Positions 17,977-26,823 are shown, numbered from the stretch's first letter. The stretch is 64,000 nt of DNA from Ruegeria sp. PrR005 (GCF_010500245.1 NZ_JAAGOX010000032.1:248001-312000), one strand, 5' to 3'. Notes: generated from the sequence alone by a model not told the origin. A program made the numbers and translations.

Positions 17977-18612
17977 ATGCTCATGTCGGAAAAAGCGCTT
18001 TATGAACCCCTCTCTGCCGGTGACCCGCTGTTTTCGGGCTATCGGTTTCGCACCGGCGATCCCGGCGGTCCGCAGACCGAAGGGCTGGGTCTTGGCCTGG
18101 GCGGCGAAAACGGGCTGCAACCGGGTGATCCAGTTGCGCTCGATCAGCATTATGTGCGCGCGGTGGCCTTTACCCGCGAGGCCAGCGGCAAGGTCAGCTG
18201 GTTTAACAGCCTGTTCAGCGCCCAAGCCAGCGGCAAGTCGGTGGGCGTGTTGCAAGAGGCGAAATCGTTCATGGTGGGGACGGTCGATGGCCAGCAGGTG
18301 GAAATCGGCGTTGCGGTTCTGTTGAAGATCGAGGCCACCAGTTTCAAATCGGAGGCTCAGGTTTCGGTGGCCAATATCGCCGCCGAGGCGCAGCTGGGCC
18401 TGTCGCGGGCCGAGATGGAGATCAGCGTGCGCGGCTATACCGGGGCGCTGGGCGACATGCTGCCCGCGCCCAGCGAAGTCGATCTGACCTCGTACACGAC
18501 CTATCTGAACGCCTTCGAGCGCATTCAGAAACATGTGTTCGGGCCGGGCGGTGCGGCGCAGTATTCGCCCGTTGTTCTGGGCAAGCTGCGGGCCGGTGCC
18601 GGGGGCGATTGA
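17977..18612 (+). CDS. Hypothetical protein
   Basis: The 211-residue soluble protein has no signal peptide or membrane helix. It is rich in Gly and Ala with even beta content. I do not recognise a family or catalytic motif. A weak ribosome site (aagga) precedes ATG 17977; a second ATG two codons later (17983) is equally possible. It stands alone between the FadH-like gene and a convergent monooxygenase-like gene. GC content and codon style match the neighbours, so it does not look recently acquired. Confidence 0.65.
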   Translation: MLMSEKALYEPLSAGDPLFSGYRFRTGDPGGPQTEGLGLGLGGENGLQPGDPVALDQHYVRAVAFTREASGKVSWFNSLFSAQASGKSVGVLQEAKSFMVGTVDGQQVEIGVAVLLKIEATSFKSEAQVSVANIAAEAQLGLSRAEMEISVRGYTGALGDMLPAPSEVDLTSYTTYLNAFERIQKHVFGPGGAAQYSPVVLGKLRAGAGGD

Positions 18613-18671
18613 CCGCCACACGGATTGGGCCGTGCCCCTTGTAGGTTGAAACGCCTGTTGCGCTGGTTGGT

Positions 18672-19016
18672 CTAGCCGTGGCTTGCCCGGCTGTCCTCGG
18701 GGGCCTGATCGCGGTCGGTCATGCCGTAGTCGCGGATCACGCCCGCCACGCGCAGGCGGTAATCGGCGAAGAGCGCCTCTCGCCCGCGGGTCTGGGCGCC
18801 GCGATGGGCGGCAAGCTGGCGCCAGCGGGCGACGGCCTCTTCATCCTCCCAGAACGACAGCGACAAGAGCTTGCCGGGATTGGTGAGGCTCTGGAACCGT
18901 TCGACCGAGATGAAGCCCGGCATATCGTCAAGCAGGGCGCGCATCCGGCCTGCGAGATCGAGATAGGCGCCCTGTTGCCCGGGGGCGGGTTCGACTTCGA
19001 ATATGATGGCGATCAT
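18672..19016 (-). CDS. Antibiotic biosynthesis monooxygenase (ABM) domain protein
   Basis: The 114-residue dimeric alpha-beta barrel protein has the ABM pattern: MIAIIFEVEPAPGQQ, then MPGFISVERF and LLSLSFWEDEEAVARWR. Such proteins act as small monooxygenases or as stress or sensor proteins. ATG 19016 is chosen for its ggaga ribosome site and for matching the start of the fold. It overlaps the upstream NIPSNAP stop by 4 bases, so the two are translated together, and both folds belong to the same superfamily. Confidence 0.85.
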   Translation of the reverse strand: MIAIIFEVEPAPGQQGAYLDLAGRMRALLDDMPGFISVERFQSLTNPGKLLSLSFWEDEEAVARWRQLAAHRGAQTRGREALFADYRLRVAGVIRDYGMTDRDQAPEDSRASHG

Positions 19017-19336
19017 GTCGGCTCTCCATGCGGGGTGGAGACCAGTTTGAGCCATGTGCGGTCCTCGCGCAAAATGAACTTTTCGGACTGGGCCAAGTCG
19101 TAGTTCTGTCGCCCCAGAGGATCGGCGGCAAGGCGGGTTCGATAGGCCTCGTATTCGGCCAGGCTGGGGATGTTGTAGATGCCGTAGGCGAGAGTCGATG
19201 AGCCTTCGTGCGGGGCGTAGTAGCCGATCAGGTCGGCGCCGCAGCGCGGGATCGCCTGTCCCCAGGTGCGGGCGTAGCGTTCGAACTGGGCCCGTTTGGT
19301 CGGGTCGATGTGATAGCGGATGATGCAGGTCAGCAT
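19013..19336 (-). CDS. NIPSNAP family protein
   Basis: The 107-residue dimeric alpha-beta barrel protein begins MLTCIIRYHIDPTKRAQFERYARTW, a NIPSNAP-type pattern. The cellular role of this family in bacteria is unclear. Its Shine-Dalgarno (aaagga) lies inside an 8-bp GC-rich hairpin that ends at the base before the ATG, so translation is probably restrained by RNA structure. It is cotranscribed with the ABM-domain gene downstream. Confidence 0.82.
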   Translation of the reverse strand: MLTCIIRYHIDPTKRAQFERYARTWGQAIPRCGADLIGYYAPHEGSSTLAYGIYNIPSLAEYEAYRTRLAADPLGRQNYDLAQSEKFILREDRTWLKLVSTPHGEPT

Positions 19337-19360
19337 GGGGGTCCTTTCGTCTGGACCCCC
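19337..19360 (-). promoter_or_regulatory. Hairpin burying the NIPSNAP ribosome binding site
   Basis: On the minus strand GGGGGTCC-(agacgaaa)-GGACCCCC is directly followed by ATG at 19336. The GGA of the Shine-Dalgarno pairs in the stem; the preceding AAA is in the loop. The perfect 8-bp stem would mask the ribosome site unless it is melted or displaced. Confidence 0.65.
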
Positions 19361-19414
19361 GTCTTAGGGCAAGGATCGCGGGCGAGGGTTCGCCCGCGGC
19401 CGAAGTCTCGGCCC

Positions 19415-19855
19415 TTACTTCACCTCGATGGTGATCACCTCGGACACGATCGGGGTGCTGTGGGGCACATGGGTATAGTCGCCCATCACCAGTTGCAGCG
19501 TGTGCTTGCCGGGCGCGAGGTCGAGCGTGACCTCGGTCTGGCCCTTGCCGAAATGGCGGTGGTTGTCATCGGCGGGAAGGGCGTATGTCAGCTCTTCGGC
19601 CCCGTCTTCGCCCTGACCCATCGGGGGGCGGTCGACCAGCAGGTGGTGGTGGCCGGTATTCTCGGTCTCGGTCCCGGCGGGAGCGACGCCCATGCCGCTG
19701 AGCCCGAAGATCACCGTGACCGGAGAGGCCACGTTATCGCCATCGGCGAGATTGGCGAAGTAGACGCGCGCCTCGGGGTTGGCGGGAGTATCGCCGCCCG
19801 CCAGGGCGGCGGTTGCCAGAAGGCCGATGCCAAGTGCTGCAAGATAACTTTTCAA
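19415..19855 (-). CDS. DUF4399 exported protein (TTG start)
   Basis: Encodes 146 residues with a signal peptide (residues 1-20, LGIGLLATAALAGGD). The DUF4399 body has the family's HHHLLVD and GKHTLQLVMGDYTHVPH segments, whose His residues could bind metal. No ATG fits the signal peptide; TTG 19853-19855 does, with gaggatc at the right distance upstream. An upstream in-frame ATG would add nearly 50 non-signal residues. Probably periplasmic, with unknown function. Confidence 0.82.
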   Translation of the reverse strand: MKSYLAALGIGLLATAALAGGDTPANPEARVYFANLADGDNVASPVTVIFGLSGMGVAPAGTETENTGHHHLLVDRPPMGQGEDGAEELTYALPADDNHRHFGKGQTEVTLDLAPGKHTLQLVMGDYTHVPHSTPIVSEVITIEVK

Positions 19856-19998
19856 AACCAGATCCTCGTTGTTGGAACACTGGCGGTATCCTATGCGATG
19901 CCGGGCCGGGAATCGAACAGCCATTTCGAACACACGGACTTGTGTAACGGCCAGCAGAGACGCAAGGTCGGGCGCAATGGCCGGGCAGCGGGGCAAGC

Positions 19999-20907
19999 AT
20001 GATCACGACAATCCTGATGGGGCTGGTGCCAAGCTTTCTTATGGTCGGGCTGGGCGGCGCGGTTCGGGACCGGCTGACGCCTGCGGCCTGGCAGGGGCTG
20101 GACAAGCTGAACTTCGAGGTCCTGTTTCCGGCCTTGCTGTTTTTTGCCGCCAGCAACCGGCCGATTGCGGTGCAGGATGTGATCCGTATCGGGCCAGCCG
20201 TCTGGGCGGTGATGGGGCTGGCGCTGATGCTGGGATATCTGGCGCGCCGATTCGGGCCAGAGCGGTTTCTCGATTTTGCCGGGGCCTGGCAGACCACCTG
20301 GAGATTCAACACCGCCATGGCCTTTGTCGCGGTACCAACGCTTTATCTGGCCGATGTCGGCCAGATGGCGGTGGCCATCGGTATGGCGGTTCCGGTGGCC
20401 AATCTGCTGGCGGTCTCGGCGCTGTCGCGGGGTGGCAACCTGACCTTGCGGGCCACGGTGCGAAAGGTTGCGCTTAACCCCTTTCTGCTGGCCTCGGTCG
20501 CCGGGGTGGGTGTGGGTCTGTCGGGCTACAAGATCCCGGACCCGATCCTGGCCCCGGCGCAGATGCTGGCGCAAGCGGCCATTCCGATCGCCCTGCTGTC
20601 GATCGGCGCCACCATGGACTGGCGCGCCCTGACCCGGTTGGACCTGTTCAACGGCTATCTCTGTGCGGTGCGGCTGCTGCTGACCCCGGCGCTGGTCTGG
20701 CTGACTTGCCGGCTGCTGGGGGCCGAGCCCGGTCTGGCTGCGGTGGTGATCCTGTTCGCGGCCTTGCCCACGGCATCGGCGGCGCATGTGCTGGCGTCGG
20801 GCTTTGGCGCTGACCGCAAACTGGTCGCCACGCTGATTGCCCAATCCACCCTGCTGAGCGCCGCGACCCTGCCCCTGTGGATCTATGTGATTGGCCTTAG
20901 TTTCTGA
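19999..20907 (+). CDS. AEC family transporter (auxin efflux carrier type)
   Basis: The 302-residue membrane protein has about ten helices in two inverted bundles, with the broken-helix pattern NFEVLFPALLFFAASNRP in the first half. Bacterial AEC proteins carry malate, malonate or other organic acids. It is divergent from the DUF4399 gene and followed by a LysR regulator gene on the same strand, so regulation by that protein is possible but unproven. Confidence 0.88.
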   Translation: MITTILMGLVPSFLMVGLGGAVRDRLTPAAWQGLDKLNFEVLFPALLFFAASNRPIAVQDVIRIGPAVWAVMGLALMLGYLARRFGPERFLDFAGAWQTTWRFNTAMAFVAVPTLYLADVGQMAVAIGMAVPVANLLAVSALSRGGNLTLRATVRKVALNPFLLASVAGVGVGLSGYKIPDPILAPAQMLAQAAIPIALLSIGATMDWRALTRLDLFNGYLCAVRLLLTPALVWLTCRLLGAEPGLAAVVILFAALPTASAAHVLASGFGADRKLVATLIAQSTLLSAATLPLWIYVIGLSF

Positions 20908-21024
20908 AAGCGGAAGCGGATTTTCGGATTGTTTCCGTGTTTCCCTGTCGCAAACGATCCGCGACAAAACCCTGATATTATCCCAGCTCTGCCCCGTTCT
21001 CGCCCAGATTGCCGCCGATAACCG

Positions 21025-21037
21025 GTTCCTGAGGAAC
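21025..21037. promoter_or_regulatory. Inverted repeat before the LysR gene
   Basis: GTTCC-tga-GGAAC, a perfect 5-3-5 repeat 23 bases before the LysR ATG, with another ggaacc nearby. It is a possible autoregulatory site, suggested only by position and symmetry. Confidence 0.3.
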
Positions 21038-21060
21038 AGCAATCAGCCGAGGAACCAGGA

Positions 21061-21966
21061 ATGGACCGACTGACAGAAATGGAAGCTTTTGCCAACGTCG
21101 TGGACCAGGGCGGCTTCACCGATGCGGCCAAGAAGATGGGAATCTCGAAGTCGGCCGTGTCCAAGCATGTGTCCAGCCTGGAGGCCCGGTTGGGTGCCCG
21201 GCTGCTGAATCGCACGACGCGCCGGGTGTCGCCGACAGAGATCGGGCTTGCCTATTATGATCGGGCCCGCCGGGTGCTGAACGATGCCGGAGAGGCTGAC
21301 GCGCTGGTCACGTCGATGCAATCGGCACCTTCGGGGCTGCTGAGAATCTCGGTCGCAACCGATTTCGGGGTCAATCACCTGTCGCCGGTCTTGTCGGATT
21401 TCCTAGCGGAATTCCCGGACATTACCGTGAACATGGTTCTGAACAACCGGTATGTGGAACTGATTTCCGAAGGGTTCGACATGGCGGTGCGGATCGGTGA
21501 GCTGGAGGACAGCACGCTGCGCGCCCGCAAGTTGACCGAGACCACCAAGCGGATGATCGCCAGCCCGAAGTATTTCGAGAAATATGGCCGCCCGCAGAAG
21601 ATCGACGACCTGAACGAGCACAAGCTCTTGCACTATTCCAGCCAGTCCTCGGGCAACGTGTGGAAACTGACCGCGCCCTCGGGCGAAAAGCGGCAGGTGC
21701 GCACCGCTGGATGGCTGAGCGTGAACGACGGTCAGTCGCTGCTGAATGCTGCGATTTCGGGCTTGGGGATCGCTTATCTGCCCTGTTACCTGTTCGCCGA
21801 GGCGATGGAAAAGGGGCTGGTCGAGGATGCGATGCCGTCGCTGCCCGACGAGGTGCAAGGCATCTATGCCGTCTATCCGCCGGGCCGGTTTACCCAGCCC
21901 AAGGTCCGCGCATTCATCGATTTCCTGGTTCACGCCTTTGACGACAAAGGTCCGATGAACTGGTAA
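21061..21966 (+). CDS. LysR family transcriptional regulator
   Basis: Encodes 301 residues. The N-terminal HTH (MEAFANVVDQGGFTDAAKKM, then GISKSAVSKHVSSLEARLG) is typical of the CrgA/DhcR-like subgroup, followed by a substrate-binding domain (residues 90-295). No divergent target gene is present; the upstream AEC carrier on the same strand is the nearest candidate. A strong terminator follows 35 bases after the stop. Confidence 0.92.
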   Translation: MDRLTEMEAFANVVDQGGFTDAAKKMGISKSAVSKHVSSLEARLGARLLNRTTRRVSPTEIGLAYYDRARRVLNDAGEADALVTSMQSAPSGLLRISVATDFGVNHLSPVLSDFLAEFPDITVNMVLNNRYVELISEGFDMAVRIGELEDSTLRARKLTETTKRMIASPKYFEKYGRPQKIDDLNEHKLLHYSSQSSGNVWKLTAPSGEKRQVRTAGWLSVNDGQSLLNAAISGLGIAYLPCYLFAEAMEKGLVEDAMPSLPDEVQGIYAVYPPGRFTQPKVRAFIDFLVHAFDDKGPMNW

Positions 21967-22000
21967 CGTCTCCCGCTTGCTTCCCTTGGCAAGACAAACT

Positions 22001-22026
22001 GCCCCGCGCGCGTCGCGGGGCTTTTC
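22001..22026 (+). terminator. Rho-independent terminator after the LysR gene
   Basis: Stem GCCCCGC/GCGGGGC with a 7-base loop, followed by ctttt. Placed 35 bases after the LysR stop. Confidence 0.85.
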
Positions 22027-22144
22027 TGTTGCGCGGAAAGGCTTGTGAGCGCGTGTCGGATACAGGTCTGTTGGAAACCGCGAACGGCCGCAATCAGGTG
22101 CTATCCTCCGCAAGGAGGTTGCGCGCAATCCATCGGCTGAGGGA

Positions 22145-22244
22145 GGGTGAGAGGCTGGACATCGACCCAAGCGGGACTCGTTGTGGCTGCTTCCTTCCGG
22201 ACCTGACCAGGTTGGCGAGGCGCTCGCCCGCGCCAACCTCTCGG
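22145..22244 (-). ncRNA. ffs: Signal recognition particle 4.5S RNA
   Basis: The minus strand contains the near-universal SRP domain IV core, CAGGTCCGGAAGGAAGCAG (about 22189-22207). The 5' arm gagaggttgg (22233-22242) can pair with the 3' arm ccagcctctc (22149-22158), giving the long hairpin of about 100 bases. The ends are estimated from that pairing and from a promoter just upstream. The RNA binds Ffh to target membrane proteins. Confidence 0.93.
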
Positions 22245-22249
22245 GGGTC

Positions 22250-22278
22250 GATATAGGCGCGGGGCCTGAAAATGGCAA
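22250..22278 (-). promoter_or_regulatory. Promoter of the SRP RNA gene
   Basis: On the minus strand, -35 TTGCCA (22273-22278), an exact 17-base spacer and -10 TATATC (22250-22255) place the start near 22243-22244, where the RNA pairing begins. It lies immediately after the phosphoesterase stop. Confidence 0.7.
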
Positions 22279-22282
22279 GACG

Positions 22283-24160
22283 CTACAGACCCAAAAGCAG
22301 GCAGAGGTATCCCGCGTCGTCCAGCCCCAGTTCGGTGATGTCGCGGCCTGCCAGCTGGGCCAGGTGCGCGCGGGCCTGCGGGCCAGTGCGCAGAATGGCC
22401 TTTCCGCCGGGCAAGGGCGCGAACCGCCAAGGCGCTGGTGTGTCTTCGATCGGGTCGCGGGGCAGCTTGTCGGACAGGTAATCGCGCAGGACGGTACGAA
22501 TGGGGAGGGTCGGGAGGTTGATCCGGGGCGCGGCGTCCAGCATGTGAAACCCGCCGCCGCCGTTGGCCCTGTAGTTGTTCAGCGCCACGATGAACCGCTG
22601 ATCGGCCACCACTGGCACGCCGTTGCAGGTGAGGTCACGGATTCTGTGGGCTTTGGCATTGATCACCTTGCCATGGGTGTCAAACCGGGGTGGTACCGAC
22701 AGGTCGATGGCGTAGCTGAGCCCGTAGAGTACATCGAAATTGTGGCCGGGGATGGTGGGGTCCAGCAGGTGTCCGGCGGGGCCCGAAGCAGTGATCGTGC
22801 AGAAGAGGCCCACCGCCATTTCGAGCCAGTCGCGCAGGATTTCGCCGTTTGCCACGATCGCCCGGAGTTCGTTTGGAAACATGTGCAGATCGGCAATGTG
22901 CCGCATCAGCAGCGGACCCGGGGGAACGTCGGTATAGTGCTGTGGGCCTGCGCGCCCGCCTGCCTTCAGCGGCGATGCCGCCGAGAGCAGGGGAAGGGCG
23001 CTTTCGGGGCTGCCATGCAGGAACGGACGCAGGGCGGCCGCTTGGGCGGCGGCGACCTTTGCCAGCGCCAGATCGGGGGCGACGAAGGAAAAGTAACTGT
23101 GCAGGGCCTGGGCCGAGAACCCGGCCGGTGTGTTTGCCGCTGCACGGGTTTGTGCATGTACAGGCGAAAGCCGTTTTGCAAGACCGTCGGACACCGAGAC
23201 ATCGGCATCCGCCGCCCTGAGGGTGGCGCGTGACCCAAGCACGTGCCATTGGCCATGCGAATCCAAATGCAGATCGAGGTCCAGCACGCCCAGATGGGTG
23301 CCGTATTGTCCGGGCATCACCACGGGTTTGCCATGGACGAGGCCGCGCGCCGCATCCACCTGTGGCCTGGGGTCCGGTGTCGGGCTGGGCAGGTGCAGAT
23401 GGGTATGACCGGCGACGATGGCGTCGATGGCCTCGATCTCGGCCAGCGGGATAACGGCATTCTCTTGTCCCGGCGCCGAATGGACCTCTCCCAGCCCGGA
23501 ATGGGCCAGGACCAGGATCACGTGACACCCTCTTGCCTTGAGGTGCCGGGCGCGGGTGTGGGCGGTGTCTACGATATCCGCGATTTCGACCCGGCCGAGC
23601 AGGTGATGGGCGTCCCATTGCACCGATTGGGGCGGCAAGACCGAGATGATCCCGATGTCCAGCGGCACGTTTGTGCCGGAAGCCTTCAGATCACGCCGGA
23701 GCACCAGGTCGTTGACCCAGGACGCGGGGCCATCCAGCCGGTGCGCGTTGCTGCATACCACCGGGCAGGGCGATTGACAAAGCGTATGATCGAGAACCTC
23801 TAGCCCATAGTTGAAATCGTGGTTTCCAAGCCCGATGGCGTCATATCCGAGATAGTCGAAAGCCTGCATCAGGGGGTGCGGCCGACAGGGGTGTTCGACG
23901 CACAGATCGGCCATGGGCGTACCTTGGAGGCTGTCGCCGTTGTCGACCAGAAGGGTCAGATCCAGGCCGGGTTCTGCGCGAGCCGCGTCGATCAGGGTGG
24001 CGAGCCGGGTAAGTCCTCCGGCCGGTTCGGGCCGGTCGGCGTAATAATCGAACCCGGTTAGTTGCATATGCAGGTCCGACGTTGCGAGGATGCGGAGTTT
24101 TCGGAACGGCCTCTCCCGGCCTTGTGAGCCTGTCGTCGTGTCCTGGGCGCTGAGTGTCAT
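22283..24160 (-). CDS. Bifunctional 2',3'-cyclic-nucleotide phosphodiesterase/5'-nucleotidase-like protein (CpdB type)
   Basis: Encodes 625 residues. The N-terminal metallophosphatase domain shows ATSDLHMQL, DNGDSLQGTP, GNHDFNYG and AGHTHLHLP, the metal ligands of the fold. A 5'-nucleotidase C-terminal domain (about residues 350-600) carries the substrate motif NNYRANGGGGF. ATG 24160 is chosen for its ggaga site. Unlike typical CpdB or UshA enzymes, no signal peptide is seen at either possible start, so it may be cytosolic or use another route. The SRP RNA gene follows directly. Confidence 0.88.
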   Translation of the reverse strand: MTLSAQDTTTGSQGRERPFRKLRILATSDLHMQLTGFDYYADRPEPAGGLTRLATLIDAARAEPGLDLTLLVDNGDSLQGTPMADLCVEHPCRPHPLMQAFDYLGYDAIGLGNHDFNYGLEVLDHTLCQSPCPVVCSNAHRLDGPASWVNDLVLRRDLKASGTNVPLDIGIISVLPPQSVQWDAHHLLGRVEIADIVDTAHTRARHLKARGCHVILVLAHSGLGEVHSAPGQENAVIPLAEIEAIDAIVAGHTHLHLPSPTPDPRPQVDAARGLVHGKPVVMPGQYGTHLGVLDLDLHLDSHGQWHVLGSRATLRAADADVSVSDGLAKRLSPVHAQTRAAANTPAGFSAQALHSYFSFVAPDLALAKVAAAQAAALRPFLHGSPESALPLLSAASPLKAGGRAGPQHYTDVPPGPLLMRHIADLHMFPNELRAIVANGEILRDWLEMAVGLFCTITASGPAGHLLDPTIPGHNFDVLYGLSYAIDLSVPPRFDTHGKVINAKAHRIRDLTCNGVPVVADQRFIVALNNYRANGGGGFHMLDAAPRINLPTLPIRTVLRDYLSDKLPRDPIEDTPAPWRFAPLPGGKAILRTGPQARAHLAQLAGRDITELGLDDAGYLCLLLGL

Positions 24161-24370
24161 TGGGTCTCCGGGGGTTGCGCCAGGCAAGATGCTCTCTCTT
24201 GGGTTGGGTTAACCAATTAGGGCACAGAAAAACTGACGAAATACAAGGGTTTGGTTGGGCCGGTTTTGTGTCAGACCTGTATCGCAATCGCGTCATGCGA
24301 AGAGTTCGCGATTGAAATGGTCCGCCGCCCATGGCAGCAGTCGGCGGTGAGGGCAAAGGGAGAGCGTGAC

Positions 24371-25354
24371 GTGAAACGGGCGGAACAGGTGACTTTTGGC
24401 GGCAGCGGGCTGAACAGGGCCGCTCATCTTAGAGGCGACGCGGCAGCAATGGCGCAGGCGACGGCCCATCTTTCGGCCCGGTGTCTGTTGGTCTGGCGCG
24501 GCAAGCTGTTGTTGCATGTGGATGGTCTGGACCGTCTGGCCTGGGTGCCCATTGACCATCCGCTGGTCACGGACGGGCCGGGCGGAGAGTCTGACATACC
24601 GATCTTTCTGGGGCTGGATGATACGGGCGCGGCGCTGTTCGCGCATGACATTTCGGGCTGGACCGCCAAGGGGTTGGATACCAGCACCGTTGGCGCCTTT
24701 GTCGACAAGTCCGAGCAACAGCATCCAGACCTGCCGGAAGGTCAGGTGTTTGCCGAGTTGCGCCGGGTGATGACGCGGCTGAGCCCGCGCGACGCCGAGC
24801 TGGCCGCCACCGCCAAGGCGGTCATCGGGTGGCATTCGACGCACAAGTTCTGTGCCCGCTGCGGCGCGGCCAGCGACATGGTCCAGAGCGGCTGGCAACG
24901 CAGTTGCCCGGCCTGCGGCGGACAGCATTTCCCGCGCACCGATCCGGTGGTGATCATGCTGATCACCCATGGCAACGACGTTCTGATGGGCCGGTCGCCG
25001 GGCTGGCCCGAGGGGATGTACTCGCTTCTCGCCGGTTTCGTCGAACCCGGAGAGACGCTGGAGGCGGCAGTGCGCCGCGAGGTACTGGAAGAGGCGGGCA
25101 TACCGGTGGGGCGGGTCGGCTATCTGGCAAGTCAGCCCTGGCCGTTTCCCGCCTCCCTGATGTTCGGCTGCGAGGGCGAGGCGCTGGCGCGCGACATCAA
25201 GGTCGATCCTGTCGAACTGGAGGATGCGATCTGGGTGGGGCGCAGCGAGATGATGCAGGTGTTTGCCGGCGATCATCCCACCATCCTGCCCGCCCGCAAG
25301 GGCGCCATCGCGCATTTCCTGTTGCAGAACTGGCTTGCGGATACGCTGGATTAA
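24371..25354 (+). CDS. nudC: NAD(+) diphosphatase / RNA deNADding enzyme NudC
   Basis: The 327-residue protein has the NudC signature: a zinc ribbon (FCARCG and CPACGG pairs), the Nudix box GFVEPGETLEAAVRREVLEE, and the NudC-specific SQPWPFPASLM motif. It hydrolyses NAD(H) and removes NAD caps from RNA. The start is taken as GTG 24371 (VKRAEQVTFGGSGLNR), with gggagag upstream and agreement with the family N-terminus; an ATG at 24317 would add an unrelated extension. Confidence 0.94.
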   Translation: MKRAEQVTFGGSGLNRAAHLRGDAAAMAQATAHLSARCLLVWRGKLLLHVDGLDRLAWVPIDHPLVTDGPGGESDIPIFLGLDDTGAALFAHDISGWTAKGLDTSTVGAFVDKSEQQHPDLPEGQVFAELRRVMTRLSPRDAELAATAKAVIGWHSTHKFCARCGAASDMVQSGWQRSCPACGGQHFPRTDPVVIMLITHGNDVLMGRSPGWPEGMYSLLAGFVEPGETLEAAVRREVLEEAGIPVGRVGYLASQPWPFPASLMFGCEGEALARDIKVDPVELEDAIWVGRSEMMQVFAGDHPTILPARKGAIAHFLLQNWLADTLD

Positions 25355-25393
25355 GGGGACATTCGGGCAAGAGCAGAACAAGTCAGGGTTGTC

Positions 25394-25855
25394 ATGCAAT
25401 TCGTCAGCAAAGAAGATATCGAAGCGCCGGTCGCGAACGTGTTCGCCATTCTGTCGGAGTTCGAGAGTTTCGAGCGTTCTGCCATTCGACGGGGAATCGA
25501 GGTTCAGCGCGTTGATCCGGGGGCGGCGATTGGTGCTGGCATGGCCTGGGACGCACGGTTCAACCTGCGGGGCAGGCCGCGCGAAATGCATGTTGTGCTG
25601 AAACAGTTCGAACCGCCGCAGCTGATGCGGTTCGAAGGGCATAGCAAGGGCATCACCTCGATCGTGAATATCGAATTGCTGGCGCTTTCGCCGCGTCGGA
25701 CGCGGTTGAGCTTTGACATCGCACTGGGCGCCAAGACGCTGTCGGCGCGCCTGTTCCTGCAATCGCTGAAACTGGCCCGCAAGAATCTGGCGCGCCGGTT
25801 CAAGCTGCGGATTGCGGAATTCGCCAAGGATGTCGAAGACCGCTGCGCCCGCTGA
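25394..25855 (+). CDS. SRPBCC family protein
   Basis: The 153-residue protein has a START/Bet v1-like pattern: an initial strand (FVSKEDIEAPVANVFAILSEFESFERSA), a central beta sheet and a long C-terminal helix (residues 118-150). Such proteins hold hydrophobic ligands or act as lyases or cyclases. It follows nudC by 39 bases and may be cotranscribed. Its stop is 15 bases from the convergent pheA. The ligand is unknown. Confidence 0.8.
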   Translation: MQFVSKEDIEAPVANVFAILSEFESFERSAIRRGIEVQRVDPGAAIGAGMAWDARFNLRGRPREMHVVLKQFEPPQLMRFEGHSKGITSIVNIELLALSPRRTRLSFDIALGAKTLSARLFLQSLKLARKNLARRFKLRIAEFAKDVEDRCAR

Positions 25856-25870
25856 CGGGCGCGGGGCAGG

Positions 25871-26704
25871 TCACGACCGGGGGCGCGCCGCCGGATAGAC
25901 GCCCAGGATTTCCACATTCGTCGTGAAGTGGTTGAGCTCGTCCATCGCCAACGCGACGTTGGGATCCTCGGGGTGGCCCACGATGTCGGCATAGAACTGG
26001 GTGGCCGAGAACGAACCGTCCAGCATGTAGCTTTCCAGTTTGGTCATGTTGACGCCATTTGTCGCGAATCCGCCGAGTGCCTTGTAGAGCGCGGCCGGGA
26101 TGCTGCGCACTTCGAAGACGAAACTGGTGATCATGCCGAAATCGCCGCGCCGCGATTCGTCGGCCTCGCGCGACATAACCAGGAACCGGGTGGTGTTGTT
26201 GTCGGTATCCTCGACATGGCGGGCAAGCACGTTCAGGCCATAGATTTCTCCGGCCAGTTCGCTGGCCAGCGCGGCATGGCTCTTGTCGCCGCGTTCGGCC
26301 ACTTCGCGGGCGGCGCGGGCATTGTCGGGGCTGACCCGGCCGGTGATTGCGTGCTTTTTTAGAAAGCCCGCGCATTGTGGCAGCAGCACCAGATGCGAAT
26401 GCGCCTCGCGGATATCTTGGAGTTTCGCGCCCGGCACCCCCAAGAGGTTGATGTGAACCCGCACAAAAGCCTCGTCGATGATATGCAGGCCGCTGTGCGG
26501 CAGCAGGCGGTGGATATCTGCGACCCGGCCGTATGTCGTGTTCTCGACCGGCAGCATCGCAAGCTCGGCCTCGCCCGAACGGACCGCCTGGATCACGTCT
26601 TCGAAGGTGCGGCAGGGCAGGGCCTCCATCTCGGGGCGGGCGTTGCGGCAGGCCTCGTGACTGTAGGCGCCGGGCTCTCCCTGGAAGGCGATGCGATGGG
26701 TCAT
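25871..26704 (-). CDS. pheA: Prephenate dehydratase
   Basis: The 277-residue monofunctional enzyme converts prephenate to phenylpyruvate in phenylalanine synthesis. The N-terminal catalytic domain (IAFQGEPGAYSHEA; the diagnostic NNTTRFLVMS near residue 165) is followed by an ACT domain (FEVRSIPAALYKALGGFATNGVNMTKLESYM) that binds Phe for feedback control. No chorismate mutase domain is present. ATG 26704 gives the standard N-terminus; a longer frame adds 40 unrelated residues. It is divergent from the cytochrome gene. Confidence 0.95.
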   Translation of the reverse strand: MTHRIAFQGEPGAYSHEACRNARPEMEALPCRTFEDVIQAVRSGEAELAMLPVENTTYGRVADIHRLLPHSGLHIIDEAFVRVHINLLGVPGAKLQDIREAHSHLVLLPQCAGFLKKHAITGRVSPDNARAAREVAERGDKSHAALASELAGEIYGLNVLARHVEDTDNNTTRFLVMSREADESRRGDFGMITSFVFEVRSIPAALYKALGGFATNGVNMTKLESYMLDGSFSATQFYADIVGHPEDPNVALAMDELNHFTTNVEILGVYPAARPRS

Positions 26705-26823
26705 AGGGTCGTTTCCGTGCAACAAGTTACATTTTGGGCGTTTGGTCGCGGTGTCTATACCTTGCCTCTTGCGAGGGGAAGCCTTAGACAGCCGCCCAGA
26801 CAGCTGAAATGGACTCGCGATCA

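Noticed and set aside
22141-22250. SRP RNA on the plus strand
   Set aside because: The conserved core reads CAGGTCCGGAAGGAAGCAG only on the minus strand, and the promoter faces the same way.
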